Shown here: positions 16,898-25,058 of the stretch, in pieces
Layout of the letters: every line of letters starts with the position of its first letter
How positions within the stretch are numbered: the first letter of the stretch is position 1
Assembly (NCBI GenBank): GCA_900766735.1
Contig: CAAFWO010000008.1
Location: forward strand, 1-64,000
Reading direction: 5' to 3'
DNA length: 64,000 nt
Source of the DNA: Clostridia bacterium
GTDB lineage: Bacteria; Bacillota; Clostridia; CAKSNL01; HGM11501
Notes under the pieces: generated by a model
What the model was told of the DNA's origin: nothing
The model's input: only the letters and a program-made list of their open reading frames with translations
Databases searched by the model: none
Program-made: the position numbers and the translations under genes

Positions 16898-19800
16898 TTA
16901 CACAATAGTTATTCCTAATAATGAATTTAATTTAGAAACAACTTCTTTTTGCAGTTCAGTAAATTTTTCAAATGTATCCGCATATGTTTTTTGCATTTCA
17001 ACATCGAAACACCCTGCCTTATTAATTGGAATTTCAATGATTACATCTTTCAATATATTAACAGTCAATCTTTTGTTTTGTTCTCCATCTGCACTATGTT
17101 TTAGCACTTCTGATAGAAATGCATGCACATATGGCATATACACAGTATTCTTAAATTCTTCTTTTACACACATTGCCCCGCAATGCGTTGTCATACTGAA
17201 TTTTCCATTGCGATAGAATACTGTTCCTGCATATACTCCATCTGTTGTCCATGTAAGACACTCACAGTCAAAATCATAGGTATCAATTTGCGCTATTATT
17301 CCATCATTAGATGTTTGAGATGAAAAAACTGGATAGATGCCCTGATGTTCGGTAAAATACTTATTGGTGTATTTTGATTTTCCCTTTACTAAATCGAACA
17401 ATTCCGATATTTTAACCGCTCTCGTTCCTGTTTGTAAATCAATATTAGGTCTTGTTGACGAGATTTGTTCAACACAGCCGTTTACTTTATTCTCAAATTC
17501 TTCAAAAATAGAATATTGAGCTATAAAATTTTCTTGATACTCCAATGATATTTCTCCGCTATCAACTGATGTGGGCATGTCAATCTCTAAATCCTCGATC
17601 ATTGATGGATATAGTTTTGTAAACTCATCTTTTCCTTTTTCACCTTTTCGCCCCTTTGCCATCTCTCTAAAAGTCGGTTGCAATATATGCTTAACATATT
17701 TTAATGAAATGTTTTTAGAGCGCGGTATTAATATTCCACGATCCCCATTTATTGAAAACTTACCATCTAAAATCATTATATATCCAGCAAAACCATTTGA
17801 TGACCAAGAAAGACACGGTACATCGTAATCATAAGTATTCATATATGTTAACGGGTTGCTATTTGAAGCCGAAAAAACCGGATACTGTCCCTTGTTAGCT
17901 TCACCATATTTTTTCGTATATTTCGAACAGCCTTTTTCAATTTTAAATAGTTCGTTCAGTTTATACTTTCTAAAAATTATTTCACCGTTTTTTTTTATAT
18001 CAATTTCATTAAAAAGAGATTGATACTCAGAAATTTCATTAATTGCCTCACCTATCATATTACCAAATTCAGAGGGACTCATAGTATTTATTTTTTCAAT
18101 AATTCCCAGCGATACTCTCTCTTCATATGTCCACCATTTATCTATAATCCACCCTTTTGAACAATTTTCAACAAACTTAGAAAATTCAAAAATTTTACAA
18201 CGAGGGTCATTTGCTCTAAACCTATTTTTCGAGCCTTTAAATTGATTAAACAAATCTACGGCAGTTTCTATTTGGTTCTCACCCGTATCAAATCGATAAA
18301 TATCTAATGTTTCACCTATATCACTTACCAAATAGGAAAACACAGGAGATTGTTGGACTTCATCGAAATTATCCTTTTTGGTTAATGCAATTATATAAGT
18401 CTTTTTGTTCGTAGTAAAAAATGTGTTTAACGGCAACGAAATTAAAGCATCTATTATGCAGTTTTGGCATATAAATTTTCGTAGCTTATAGTCATTTTGT
18501 CGGTTCAGAATTCCATCTGGAATAACAACAAATGCCTTACCATTAGGTTTAAGAGCATTAATTATCCATTCCATAAAAAGACCTTCTACACCCAATCCAT
18601 TTGCTGTATAGTATTTTTCTAATACTGAATCTTTGCGTATTTCATCTTTAAGATTACTACTTCCGCTAGTCACATATGGAGGATTAGTTAGGATGAGATC
18701 ATATTCATCTTTAACAGGATCTCTTAATGTGCCAAGGATTGAGTTTGTTTTCAAGGTAAATGTTTCATTAAACAAATCCGCAAATATTTTTGTATACTTA
18801 GGATCTGGATATTCTTTTATCAAATCGGAAAAGTAAATTAACATATTTGCTTTTGCTAGAATAATTGTTTTTTGTTCTTCTCTATCAAATCCCTTGTCAA
18901 ATCCATGTAATGTCACACTTGAACAAAGTTTTCCGTTCTTAATTTTATAAAAAGTTTTCAATTTTGGCAAAACAGCCTCAAGCAAAAACTTTCCCACACC
19001 GCATGCGGGGTCACAAATACTCATATTGTCATGAATATCTGCCATTTTCACCATAGGTTTAACTACTTTTAACGGTGTAAAGAATTGCCCCCAATTTTTT
19101 TTGCTAATACTTTCTTTCAAAAAGCTCTCAAAAATCTTACTTTTAAAATCATAATCTATTTTTTCTAATTTTCCATAATTATAGAACCTTTGTAGAATTT
19201 TCTTAAATACACCACTATACCCCTCAACAGCTTTATCGTCTTTGCTGACAAATATTGTTCCATTAATGATAGTAGTATTGTCTTTCGTATTTTTGGGGAA
19301 AAGTTGCTTAATTTTAGGTCTTATAGTATTTGCATAATACTCCAGCACCTCATTGTCCGTATTATCATCATACATACTAATCAGACTATAAAAATTATGC
19401 ATACCCTTAAGAACTTCTAGGTCACTTAAGTATTTAAAAATAAAAATTTCTACAAAAGTATACAAACAATTTTCAGGCGTAGCACCGCTAACAGTCCATA
19501 TATCTTGCCAAATTTGTTTTGCTAAGGGTGTTGGATTTTGTAATTCAGGGGCAATCAATTGAGAATTATCCTTTGATATACATGAATCAATTTTTTCAAA
19601 CAATTTTACTATTTGCTGATCATTCGGATCAAACAGATTTACCAACTGTTTGTTATTTTCATCATTAATAAAATCCCCTGTAATTCCATTAAGCCAAATA
19701 GTCTTTGTAGTATCAGTTACTATGGCAATTTTCGCCTTTAATCCTTTAGATATTTCTAGTGCTTGTTCAATTGCCTTTTTAATTTTTGTTTTTGTATTTA

Positions 19801-20029
19801 ATTCAGAAGGTTTTTTGTTTTCAATTGTACAAAAAACTTTTTTGCCTAAAACTACAATTCCATCCGGCTTTTTATTTTCTATCCCCTTATAAGTCTTTTT
19901 TGTAATAATACCTGCCTCTTTCAAGTTTTTAATTGACGTCGCTCCGATATTATAAAATGTCCATTTTCCAATTGTTTGTGGATTGTTAATTAAATCTCTT
20001 TGTAACAATTCTTCACTCACTTTTCTCAT
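16898..20029 (-). CDS. Single-chain restriction-modification enzyme: nuclease, N6-adenine methylase and two specificity domains (Type IIB/IIG-like)
   Basis: 1043 residues. N-terminus (about 45-110): PD-(D/E)xK-like nuclease candidate, PD at 55-56 and E70-N-K72 in KPDGIVV...CTIENKKP. Methylase (about 300-560): QFFTP 315-319, AdoMet motif DPACGVGKF 340-348, catalytic NPPY 449-452. C-terminus: two HsdS-like target-recognition domains from about 685 and 885, each opening with a KLNELFKIEKG or KISELFDLVKG-type segment, then SKYTxKY and YPVFS. Fused R-M-S chains with two TRDs are known in AloI/BcgI-like Type IIB systems, which cut on both sides of the site. Recognition site unknown. It overlaps the upstream regulator gene by 17 bases. 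It could instead be methylase-only if the N-terminal fold is not a nuclease. Confidence 0.88.
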   Translation of the reverse strand: MRKVSEELLQRDLINNPQTIGKWTFYNIGATSIKNLKEAGIITKKTYKGIENKKPDGIVVLGKKVFCTIENKKPSELNTKTKIKKAIEQALEISKGLKAKIAIVTDTTKTIWLNGITGDFINDENNKQLVNLFDPNDQQIVKLFEKIDSCISKDNSQLIAPELQNPTPLAKQIWQDIWTVSGATPENCLYTFVEIFIFKYLSDLEVLKGMHNFYSLISMYDDNTDNEVLEYYANTIRPKIKQLFPKNTKDNTTIINGTIFVSKDDKAVEGYSGVFKKILQRFYNYGKLEKIDYDFKSKIFESFLKESISKKNWGQFFTPLKVVKPMVKMADIHDNMSICDPACGVGKFLLEAVLPKLKTFYKIKNGKLCSSVTLHGFDKGFDREEQKTIILAKANMLIYFSDLIKEYPDPKYTKIFADLFNETFTLKTNSILGTLRDPVKDEYDLILTNPPYVTSGSSNLKDEIRKDSVLEKYYTANGLGVEGLFMEWIINALKPNGKAFVVIPDGILNRQNDYKLRKFICQNCIIDALISLPLNTFFTTNKKTYIIALTKKDNFDEVQQSPVFSYLVSDIGETLDIYRFDTGENQIETAVDLFNQFKGSKNRFRANDPRCKIFEFSKFVENCSKGWIIDKWWTYEERVSLGIIEKINTMSPSEFGNMIGEAINEISEYQSLFNEIDIKKNGEIIFRKYKLNELFKIEKGCSKYTKKYGEANKGQYPVFSASNSNPLTYMNTYDYDVPCLSWSSNGFAGYIMILDGKFSINGDRGILIPRSKNISLKYVKHILQPTFREMAKGRKGEKGKDEFTKLYPSMIEDLEIDMPTSVDSGEISLEYQENFIAQYSIFEEFENKVNGCVEQISSTRPNIDLQTGTRAVKISELFDLVKGKSKYTNKYFTEHQGIYPVFSSQTSNDGIIAQIDTYDFDCECLTWTTDGVYAGTVFYRNGKFSMTTHCGAMCVKEEFKNTVYMPYVHAFLSEVLKHSADGEQNKRLTVNILKDVIIEIPINKAGCFDVEMQKTYADTFEKFTELQKEVVSKLNSLLGITIV

Positions 20030-20234
20030 CTCCGTTCAGCTTATTTTGAAAATAATTATCATCCCTGTTTGATGGAATATATTCTTGTAAGTTTCTAATG
20101 CCGTTTTCAAAAATTTCTCTTTCTATTAAATACCTTACAGAATCAGTAAAATTAGTTTGCATAGATGCAAATTGCATCAATTTGTTATCATTGTCACGAA
20201 ATCTAATAGAATATCTTGTTTTTTCGTTCTTCAT
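20013..20234 (-). CDS. Small ribbon-helix-helix-like protein, putative controller of the R-M gene
   Basis: 73 residues from ATG 20234 (RBS GAGGTG six bases upstream; ATG 20237 also possible). TRYSIRFRDNDNKLMQFAS has the strand-helix pattern of ribbon-helix-helix proteins, followed by NFTDSVRYLIEREI as the second helix. It is the first gene of the R-M transcription unit, with its 3' end inside the methylase gene start. A 17-bp palindrome covers the promoter, so auto-repression is likely, in the manner of R-M controller proteins though from a different fold. No database check was possible. Confidence 0.7.
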   Translation of the reverse strand: MKNEKTRYSIRFRDNDNKLMQFASMQTNFTDSVRYLIEREIFENGIRNLQEYIPSNRDDNYFQNKLNGDEKSE

Positions 20235-20254
20235 CATACACACCTCATGATAAT

Positions 20255-20283
20255 AGTATAACACAAAGAGATTTGTATGTCAA
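20255..20283 (-). promoter_or_regulatory. Promoter of the regulator/R-M unit
   Basis: TTGACA (20283-20278), 17-base spacer, TATACT (20260-20255). The start point is predicted only about 10-15 bases before the RBS/ATG, so the leader is very short. Confidence 0.8.
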
Positions 20284-20303
20284 TAGCATACAGATCTCTT
20301 TGT
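20263..20303. promoter_or_regulatory. 17-bp inverted-repeat operator over the R-M promoter
   Basis: Left arm ACAAAGAGATTTGTATG (20263-20279) and right arm CATACAGATCTCTTTGT (20287-20303) are reverse complements at 16 of 17 positions, separated by 7 bases. The left arm fills the -35/-10 spacer and the -35 hexamer lies at the centre, so a bound dimer pair would block polymerase. Confidence 0.75.
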
Positions 20304-20721
20304 TAAATTTTTTTAGAAAGTAAATTTTCAAACACCTTTGGCAAAAATCATTTTTTGAGTGTAGTAGTAATAGAGAGACAAGCAAAATTTTTTTTGAAAA
20401 AATTTTCACAAAAAGTTGTTTTTTCGGCATTTTATTTGTTACTTATATGAGGGGCAAAATAAGATAAAAAATTTTTGCTTTCAAGGTTGCCGAAACGGAA
20501 TTTCCTGCACTACTTATATAGAGGGCAAGTGAAAAATTTTCATCAAAAAGGGTTTGGGGATATCCCAAAAATCCAAAATCAAATTTGCCGTGTGTGGCTA
20601 TACACGCTTTGCTTGCTATTCCGTAAGAATGGCAGGCAAAACAAAATTGATTTTTGGCGAGTGGGTACTCACTCGCTTTGCTTGCTACTCTCAAAACAAA
20701 CGAAAACAGAGGTGCTATTTA
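20304..20721. other. AT-rich island regulatory region without a supported gene
   Basis: It holds poly-T/A stretches and two diverged copies of an ACTTATAT-GAGGGGCAA-like element (about 20441 and 20513). A pair of hairpin repeats follows (listed separately). A plus-strand open frame runs in from 20554, but its first 56 codons consist of the repeat sequence (YTRFACYS twice) and it has no good RBS, so I start the next gene at 20722. Confidence 0.5.
20585..20690 (+). repeat. Two hairpin repeats with compensating stems upstream of the recombinase
   Basis: Copy 1 stem is CGTGT/ACACG (20589-20593 with 20602-20606). Copy 2 stem is GCGAGTG/CACTCGC (20657-20663 with 20670-20676). Each is followed at once by the identical CGCTTTGCTTGCTA and preceded by a similar TTTGCCG/TTTGGCG. 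The stems differ in sequence but stay paired, so the fold seems to matter. Confidence 0.6.
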
Positions 20722-20919
20722 ATGGATAATGAAAACAAATTTAAGGTGTCAATCAGCAGTATGCTTGACTACGAATTGCCGAACATTACAGTCAGATTTG
20801 ACGATTGCAAGACAGAATATATTTTTACCGGTACATACGAAGGCAGCAGGGCAGTTTCGTCAAAACTGCTGAAAATGATTGATAACGATAAAATTTCTGC
20901 GAAAGGGGCTGACAAATAA
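20722..20919 (+). CDS. Small hypothetical protein preceding the serine recombinase
   Basis: 65 residues from ATG 20722, seven bases after AGAGGTG. The sequence MDNENKFKVSISSMLDYELP continues into NITVRFDDCKTEYIFTGTYE, a mix of short strands ending in a helix. I do not recognise a family. It sits 76 bases before the recombinase on the same strand and is probably co-transcribed. It could be a recombination directionality factor or an island regulator, but that is only positional inference. Confidence 0.55.
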   Translation: MDNENKFKVSISSMLDYELPNITVRFDDCKTEYIFTGTYEGSRAVSSKLLKMIDNDKISAKGADK

Positions 20920-20995
20920 GAAAATGGGCGTTAAAATAAATACAAGCAATTCTGTTTTGACAGGCTGTCCGAACGAAAAGGAGGATAAAAATTAT

Positions 20996-22627
20996 ATGAG
21001 ACAGTCTGAAAAAATTACAATTTTATATTGCCGTCTCAGCCGTGACGACGAGTTGCAGGGCGACAGCAACAGTATTGTAAATCAAAAGAATATTTTAAGC
21101 AAATATGCAAAGGACAATGGTTTCAAAAATACACAGTTTATAGTTGATGACGGTTATTCGGGAACGAGTTTTCAGCGCCCCGGCTGGAATGAGTTGGTGG
21201 AGCTTATAGAAAACGACAAGGTTGAAACAATTATTGTAAAGGATATGTCAAGACTTGGGCGTGATTATTTGAAAGTAGGTTTTTATACCGAAATCCTGTT
21301 TGTCGAAAAGAACATACGGTTTATCGCCGTCAACAACGGCATTGACAGTAATAATCAAACCGACAGCGATTTTACTCCGTTTTTGAACATCATAAACGAG
21401 TGGTATGCAAAGGACACAAGCAAGAAAATCAAGGCGGTTATGAAAGCAAAAGGCGAATCGGGAAAAACATTGACAACAATTCCGCCGTTCGGTTATATGA
21501 AAAGTCCCGAAGATAAAACAAAGTGGGTTGTTGATGAGCCGGCAGCAGATATTGTACGAAAAATTTTCGGACTGTGTATGGAGGGGTACGGACCTTCTCA
21601 AATAGCAAAAATTTTGCAGAAAGAAAAAGTTTTGACCCCTGCCGCATACTGGCAAAGTATAGGACGGATAACAAATTTGCCTGTGCCCGAAGATCCGTAT
21701 TGCTGGGTAGCCGATACAATTTCAACTATGCTTGAAAAGAAAGAATATTTAGGGCATACCGTAAATTTCAAGACCTATAAGCAATCATACAAAAGCAAAA
21801 AGAAGTTACATAACCCCGAGGAAAAACAAATGATTTTCGAGAACACTCACGAACCGATTATTGATACTGATACTTGGGAAAGGGTGCAGGAGCTGCGAAA
21901 AAATAAACGCAGACCGTCACGCACAGGGAAAAGCAATATGTTTTCGGGCATAGCCTATTGTGCCGACTGCGGTCAGAAACTGTATTACTGCACAAGTAAT
22001 TATTTTGAAAGCAGACAAGACCATTTTGTGTGTTCAACCTCACGCAAGGGCAAAGAAAATTGCTCAACACATTTTATCCGTGCGGTTGTTCTTGAAAAGG
22101 GCGTACTTGCACACTTGAAATATGTGATAGGTTTTGTTGCGGCTTATGAAAATCAGTTCCGTGAAATTATGGGTGCAAGGCAGAAAGCAGAGATAAAAAA
22201 AGAAATATCCGCAAAGAAAAAACTGCTTGCAAAATGTGAAAACCGTATCAGCGAATTAGACTGTCTTTTCAAGAGTATTTACGAGGACAAAGCAAAAGGA
22301 ATTTTGAATGAAAACAGATTTCAAATGCTTGCAGATGATTATGAATCAGAACAGCAGGAATTGGAATTGAAAATCACTCAGTTGTCCGTCGAAATATCCG
22401 ATACAGAGGAACAAAGCGATAATTTGGAACGGTTTATTTCAAAGATACATAAATATCTTGATTTGCAGGAATTAACACCGTCAATTCTGAATGATATGGT
22501 AAAACGGGTATATGTTCACGCACCACAGATTATCGACGGAAAACGCACACAGCAAATTGATATTTGCTATGACTTGATAGGAATACTGCCGATGTCATTG
22601 CTTAAACAAAACAGCGAAACGGCATAG
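20996..22627 (+). CDS. Large serine recombinase (site-specific integrase)
   Basis: 543 residues from ATG 20996 (AAGGAGG 11 bases upstream). The catalytic domain (about 5-150) has YCRLSRDDE with nucleophile Ser15 and the arginine motif VKDMSRLGRDY. A recombinase domain follows (about 170-290, with PPFGYMKSPEDKTKW and GYGPSQIAKIL). Then come the zinc ribbon (CADCGQKLYYC...CSTSRKGKENC) and a coiled coil (about 390-480). It resembles the resolvase-type integrases of clostridial elements (Tn4451/ICE-like). It should join attP and attB to make the ends described here. It ends 55 bases before attR, the usual place. Confidence 0.95.
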   Translation: MRQSEKITILYCRLSRDDELQGDSNSIVNQKNILSKYAKDNGFKNTQFIVDDGYSGTSFQRPGWNELVELIENDKVETIIVKDMSRLGRDYLKVGFYTEILFVEKNIRFIAVNNGIDSNNQTDSDFTPFLNIINEWYAKDTSKKIKAVMKAKGESGKTLTTIPPFGYMKSPEDKTKWVVDEPAADIVRKIFGLCMEGYGPSQIAKILQKEKVLTPAAYWQSIGRITNLPVPEDPYCWVADTISTMLEKKEYLGHTVNFKTYKQSYKSKKKLHNPEEKQMIFENTHEPIIDTDTWERVQELRKNKRRPSRTGKSNMFSGIAYCADCGQKLYYCTSNYFESRQDHFVCSTSRKGKENCSTHFIRAVVLEKGVLAHLKYVIGFVAAYENQFREIMGARQKAEIKKEISAKKKLLAKCENRISELDCLFKSIYEDKAKGILNENRFQMLADDYESEQQELELKITQLSVEISDTEEQSDNLERFISKIHKYLDLQELTPSILNDMVKRVYVHAPQIIDGKRTQQIDICYDLIGILPMSLLKQNSETA

Positions 22628-22654
22628 AAAATACTATGCCGTTTTACCGAAATC

Positions 22655-22700
22655 ATTATTGCTGTTTTATTAAGGACTGCCATTAGCCGGCTTTTTTGTT
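22655..22700. repeat. Proposed attR of the island
   Basis: Island half CATTATTGCTGTTTTATTAA and GGACTGCC, core ATT (22682-22684), then chromosome half AGCCGGCTTTTTTG. The island half is an imperfect inverted repeat of the island half at the left end. The chromosome half is the missing 3' arm of the split terminator and abuts the GH35 stop codon (TTA at 22699-22701 on the plus strand). Confidence 0.75.
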
Positions 22701-24500
22701 ATTCTCCTTCCAGTATCGCGTGATCCAGCGTGCCGATCTTGGGAGTGCCTTTTCGGTTCACATCGAAGACAACGATCTCGTTTTCTTTTTCTTTTATCAG
22801 TCCGCCCGGAACATAGAGCGTGTACTGCGGCCCAATCTCCCAGAAACGGCCGATGTTAAATCCGTTAATGAGAACAAAGCCTCTTCCCCAGCCGCGCATA
22901 TACAAAAACGTATCAACGCCTGCCTGTGCGTCAAAATGCCCCTTAAAAAATGCCGGGTCGTTGTCGCAAAGCTTGCCGATAGGGCCATATTTAACGTTTG
23001 ACAAATCCTTCATCTGAAGAACGCTCATTTTAAATCCGTAAAGCTTCGCGTTGTCATAGGCGATGTATTTAACGCCTTTCGGGTCGTCGTCAAGCTTTTT
23101 TCCGCCGTTCACCCGTGCGACGGATTCGCAAAGAACCCTTATTTTCACGGTTCTGTCCGTCCCGTCGGCATAAATCGGCTCTTCTGCCCTGTCGCGGTCG
23201 ATCATACCCAGATATTCGTCCCCGTCATAGACCGTGACTCTGTCCGCCACGCCCCCGACGGTGACTCTTCTCTTTCCGCACTCGCTCCATCCCTCTGCAT
23301 CTGCTTCATAAAGTACGAAACCGCCGGCTGTTTTAAGCGCCTCAAAGCTCTTAACGTTCGGAGCGGTCACAGTCTTTTCGGTGAGCGCATCAAGGTTGTC
23401 AAAAAGGCGCGCGTGCTCTGTCAGGTGAATTTCAGGCGTCTGCACCTTATAGGAAAACGGCAGATCGCGGCTTTCGTTTTTCTCCTTGCCCAAAAATTCA
23501 GAAAGCTCATCGCGGCAAAGGTAATATTTCTCGGTCGGAAGGCCGTTCTCGGTCACGAGCGCGTCCTCGTCATAGCTCGTCGTATGCGCGATATAGCGAA
23601 CGGGCGTGCCCGGCCGCGGAGTGAGCGACCTGTCGACCAGTCCTCCGGAAAACGACCCGAAATTCGTGCCTCCCGAGAACATATAAAAATTCACAAAGCC
23701 CTCTTCGAGGCACTCTCGGTAGGCCTTTGCCGTCTCCTCGGGGTCGCGCTTTTTATATGGCTCTCCCCAGTAGATCGCGCGGCCTGCCCAAAGCTCGCCG
23801 ACGAAAAACGGGAACTCAGGAAATGCCTTTTTTGTGTAATCCGCAAATCTCTTTGCGACACCGGGCGTTGAGCGGAAATTTGCTCCGCGCATCACCCCGT
23901 CGAGCGAGCCCATCTGAAGCGCGCCCGGCGTATTGTCCGTCGTGTAAAACGGCACGTCGACGCCCATGTCCTCCATCATTTTTTTAAGAACCGAAAGATA
24001 GTTTTTGTCATAGCCGGCTCCGCCGTACTCGTTTTCAACCGCGACCATGATGACAGGGCCGCCGTTGGTCGAAAGATAGGGCACGATTTTTTCATCAATA
24101 CGGAATAATAGTTCTTAACATGCAAAAGATAGCGCTCATCCGAGCACCTAATGTCGAGCTCTTCGAATTTCAGCCAGCCGGGAAGCCCGCCGAAATCGCA
24201 CTCCGAGCAAAGAAACGGTGACGGGCGAAGAAGCACCTTAAAGCCCATCTCGTCTGCCAGCTCTAAAAACGCGCAAAGGTCAAGATGTCCCGAAAAATCG
24301 AATTTTCCTTTCTCGGGCTCGTGCAGGTTCCAAGGCACATAGGTCTGTATCGTGTTAAGCCCGAAATCCTTCGCCAAAAGAAGGTGACGCCTCCACTCGG
24401 CCGGGTATATCCTGAAATAATGAATGTCGCCGGACGCTAAATAATAAGGTTTTCCTGAAAGGAAAAATCCATCCTTCGTTATCGTGAGTTTTTCTTTCAT
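22699..24500 (-). pseudogene. GH35 beta-galactosidase, split by a one-base deletion in an A-run
   Basis: The gene starts at ATG 24500 with YYLASGDIHYFRIYP and LNTIQTYVPWNLHEP, typical GH35. It breaks at an A6 run (T6 on the plus strand near 24087-24092). With seven A the frame continues MKKIVPYLSTNGGPVIMVAVENEYGG and so on, totalling 600 residues, normal for the family. The acid/base Glu (ENEYGG) and nucleophile region (FFVGELWAG) are both after the break, so the first frame alone cannot be active. No slippery heptamer or stimulatory stem is evident. The C-terminal jelly-roll end (NIGRFWEIGPQYTLYVPG) is intact. Real lesion or sequencing error. Confidence 0.85.
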
Positions 24501-24521
24501 ATTATCCCTCCGTTCATAATT

Positions 24522-24550
24522 ATTTTAGCTTCATTTTCACGCCGTGCCAA
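24522..24550 (-). promoter_or_regulatory. Promoter of the GH35 gene
   Basis: TTGGCA (24550-24545), 17-base spacer, TAAAAT (24527-24522), close to the RBS GGAGGG and ATG 24500. Confidence 0.65.
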
Positions 24551-24648
24551 TCATAACATAGTGCTTTTTAAAGGCTTTAGTAATTGCTCCGCATTTTATA
24601 AAAAACCGCACGGTTGACGCATTTATATATAACAAAATTGCTTTTTTG

Positions 24649-24678
24649 TTGACAAGAGTGCAACAAATATTCTATAAT
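24649..24678 (+). promoter_or_regulatory. Promoter of the small RHH gene
   Basis: TTGACA (24649-24654), 18-base spacer, TATAAT (24673-24678). Confidence 0.8.
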
Positions 24679-24699
24679 GTATTGCAAGGAGTGATCAAA

Positions 24700-24876
24700 A
24701 TGAGAAAATTCAAAATACCGTCCGTCCCGCCGACGACGAATAAGTGCATTCGCTTCCCTAACGATATTATAGACGAGGTGGAAAAGGCTATCGAAGGCAA
24801 AAACTGTACCTTTACCGCATTTGTCGTCGAGGCTGTCCGGGTCGCGCTCGATAATATTTATGAAGAGCAGCAATAA
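24700..24876 (+). CDS. Small ribbon-helix-helix-type DNA-binding protein (YlcI/YnfO-like)
   Basis: 58 residues from ATG 24700 (AAGGAG eight bases upstream). The strand CIRFPNDIIDEVEKAIEG followed by helix TFTAFVVEAVRVALDN is a compact RHH pattern. It has its own consensus promoter and a strong terminator, so it is a one-gene unit. Its target is unknown; the nearest candidates are the divergent GH35 gene and itself. Confidence 0.75.
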   Translation: MRKFKIPSVPPTTNKCIRFPNDIIDEVEKAIEGKNCTFTAFVVEAVRVALDNIYEEQQ

Positions 24877-24910
24877 ACAAGCGGAAGGCATTAGCCTTCC
24901 GCTTGTTTTA
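24877..24910 (+). terminator. Terminator of the small RHH gene
   Basis: Perfect 13-bp stem ACAAGCGGAAGGC/GCCTTCCGCTTGT (24877-24889 with 24894-24906), loop ATTA, then TTTT. The ATTA loop is the same as in the terminator reconstructed at the island insertion site. Confidence 0.92.
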
Positions 24911-24961
24911 TGTTTGGCCCGTCAAATTACCCGTTGTATTTTTTATTATTTGTGATATACT

Positions 24962-25053
24962 TATAATTGCGACACAAGTGAATAAAAACCCTTATAAGTA
25001 TGTATTTTTCGGTGCACGGCCTTCGGGCTGTGCATTTTTTTATTCTCTGGAGG
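24962..25053 (+). promoter_or_regulatory. Leader with UUCG-capped terminator directly before a lipoprotein RBS
   Basis: A -10-like TATAAT (24962-24967; weak -35) is followed by a 45-base leader. The stem TGCACGGCC/GGCTGTGCA (25013-25021 with 25026-25034) has a TTCG loop, then T7 and at once GGAGG (25049-25053). A full intrinsic terminator ahead of the gene's own RBS points to attenuation. The layout is the same as at hydF. Confidence 0.55.
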
Positions 25054-25058
25054 TATTT

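Larger units (their letters stand above)
16623..22684. mobile_element. Serine-recombinase integrative island with restriction-modification cargo
   Basis: About 6.06 kb, AT-rich against GC-richer flanks, with different codon use. Content: R-M-S fusion enzyme and small regulator (minus strand), and a 65-residue protein and large serine recombinase (plus strand), the latter ending 55 bases from the right end. Joining the outer flanks gives AAAAAAGCCGGC-ATTA-GCCGGCTTTTTT, a perfect bidirectional terminator between the convergent SCP2 and GH35 genes. Joining the inner flanks gives an imperfect palindrome around ATTT, as expected of attP. No conjugation or relaxase gene is present, so it would need help to move between cells. 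Confidence 0.8.

Noticed and set aside
20554..20721. Longer start for the small island protein
   Set aside because: The extra 56 codons consist of the hairpin repeat sequence, and there is no RBS before 20554. A good RBS precedes ATG 20722.
24080..24100. Programmed ribosomal frameshifting to join the two GH35 frames
   Set aside because: The run reads ATG AAA AAA TCG, with no X-XXY-YYZ heptamer in frame and no downstream stem. The catalytic residues are all after the break, which makes regulated shifting unlikely. A one-base loss is simpler.
24577..24891. A 104-codon minus-strand frame opposite the small RHH gene
   Set aside because: It runs through the RHH gene's promoter, has no RBS and no family match. 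The plus-strand gene has promoter, RBS and terminator.
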